The notes below the pieces were generated by a model. That model did not search any database. It had not been told where the DNA came from and saw only the letters and a list, made by a program, of their open reading frames with translations. A stretch of DNA of 19,604 bases from Phoronis ovalis (taxonomy: Eukaryota; Phoronida; Phoronidae). The stretch lies in contig JAOXYB010015365.1 in assembly GCA_028565635.1 (NCBI GenBank), positions 1 through 19,604 of the forward strand, given 5' to 3'. Numbering within the stretch: the first letter of the stretch is position 1; every line of letters begins with the position of its first letter. Shown one piece after another: positions 18,719 to 19,604 of the stretch. The position numbers and the translations under genes are program-made.

Positions 18719-19336
18719 TTTTCTCATTTTTCTTTCGGCGATGATGTCCCAACCCTTGCCATAGCCAATGGCAGAAAACAAAAGATGACGTAGATATGAG
18801 AGTTTTAAAATGAAACACTGACGTTTCTTGACTGACAAAATATTAAACAGTGTTTTTTCCTGAAAAATCAAGATAAAACACATTAAAATAATGTGTGCAA
18901 GATGCAGTTTAATTTTTAGTGAAACTGGTCAAATATTAAGTACTTTAATTTTTGACTCAAAAGTGCATTCGAGCTCTTCTAATTTTTTATCTTACAAAAC
19001 AGATAGACCTAAATGTATTCATTTGTAAATTAAAGTATTAATTATAAAATGAGCATGAAGTAACATTTTATTAGACGGAATCCAGTCATTCTCAAAGTAA
19101 CTTCTGTTCATAAAGTGACCTATTGTGTGACACCAGTGGTACTAAAGTTGGACATCAGCAGACAAAAATTAGTGAAAAGGAATATCCGATGCAGAATGTA
19201 CAAGAATCTATATTTTGGAAAATTTGCATTAACTTGCAAATTAATGTAGACTTATGCATGTAATATTAATATTTGACTCAAATGGACACAATTTCTAAAA
19301 AGTAGGGATCATTAAATGAATCTGTAATTTTAAAGG
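18719..19336. other. AT-rich DNA between inverted-repeat arms
   Basis: No supported gene. Overlapping minus-strand open frames near 18621-18883 in two phases show no motif. Could be the body of a small foldback or MITE-like element. Confidence 0.3.
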
Positions 19337-19355
19337 TGCTTACCCAGTTTTTATC
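19337..19355 (-). repeat. Right arm of an inverted-repeat pair
   Basis: TGCTTACCCAGTTTTTATC is the reverse complement of the left arm at 18696-18718, allowing a short gap. No target-site duplication was recognised around the pair. Confidence 0.45.
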
Positions 19356-19604
19356 AAACAGAGTATTATAGTCAAATTGTATAGTGCAAGAAACACAGCA
19401 CACTGCTTTTTGCCACAAACTTTTATATCAGGAAATACTTGCATTTTGTGACGTTACCTTGACACTGCATACGAAACCACAGAAAAAAATATTTACTTAT
19501 GACATTAGAAAATTAAAGAGACAAAATAACAAGACATTTGTCATGTCTAATGCCCATCCAATGTGTAGGATATTTGTTTAACATTATTGTTTTTTTACAT
19601 TAGA
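19356..19604. other. Right edge, no gene recognised
   Basis: A 65-codon plus-strand frame (19384-19581) starts with ATG only if an alternative codon is allowed, and has no motif. I see nothing supported. Confidence 0.35.

Noticed and set aside
18621-18883. Two overlapping minus-strand frames with GYGKGWD
   Set aside because: The glycine-lysine run looked P-loop-like, but it lacks GxxxxGK[ST] spacing and no splice sites link it to the GTPase exons.

Overview
The window looks like nuclear DNA of an animal. It is AT-rich, genes are split into short exons with GT-AG introns, and much of the space is old interspersed repeats. Two repeat types are packed with AGGTCA/TGACCT-like words. Together with the split-gene style they remind me of bivalve or other mollusc genomes, but that placement is an inference; no species marker is visible. 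There are no bacterial-type operons and I found no rRNA, tRNA or CRISPR array.

The best-supported gene is on the minus strand between 13478 and about 15783: a Rab/Ras-type small GTPase in at least four exons (15526-15660, 14724-14920, 14137-14217, 13478-13629). All four join in phase at canonical splice sites. The spliced protein carries switch I, WDTAG, NKKD and ETSA motifs. It has two oddities: isoleucine replaces the catalytic glutamine after WDTAG, and the protein ends in a hydrophobic membrane segment instead of a prenylated cysteine tail. The P-loop exon could not be found; a short candidate 5' exon (15743-15783) fits by phase but has no recognisable GxxxxGK[ST]. Just upstream on the same strand, 16019-16382 is a probable terminal exon of a multi-pass membrane protein that I do not recognise.

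Left part (1-6240): mostly non-coding. It holds a 32-bp tandem duplication at the edge, an RFX-type X-box (1739-1752), a possible broken coding exon (3074-3400), two GTGAAT-rich clusters 1.3 kb apart, and a stretch rich in nuclear-receptor half-sites (about 4130-4520). Middle part (6244-7969): a clean non-autonomous DNA transposon with 8-bp target duplications, whose inverted ends each contain six 16-bp subterminal repeats. It is followed by a decayed LINE-like reverse transcriptase C-terminus (8768-9240, minus). From 11080 to 12330, and again from 17020 to 17850, lie many diverged copies of one repeat family with a conserved core, flanking the GTPase/membrane-protein locus on both sides. The right end (17850-19604) is AT-rich, with one inverted-repeat pair and short unsupported ORFs.

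No set of genes here clearly works together. The closest to a system is the pairing of an atypical membrane-anchored Rab-like GTPase with a neighbouring multi-pass membrane protein on the same strand.
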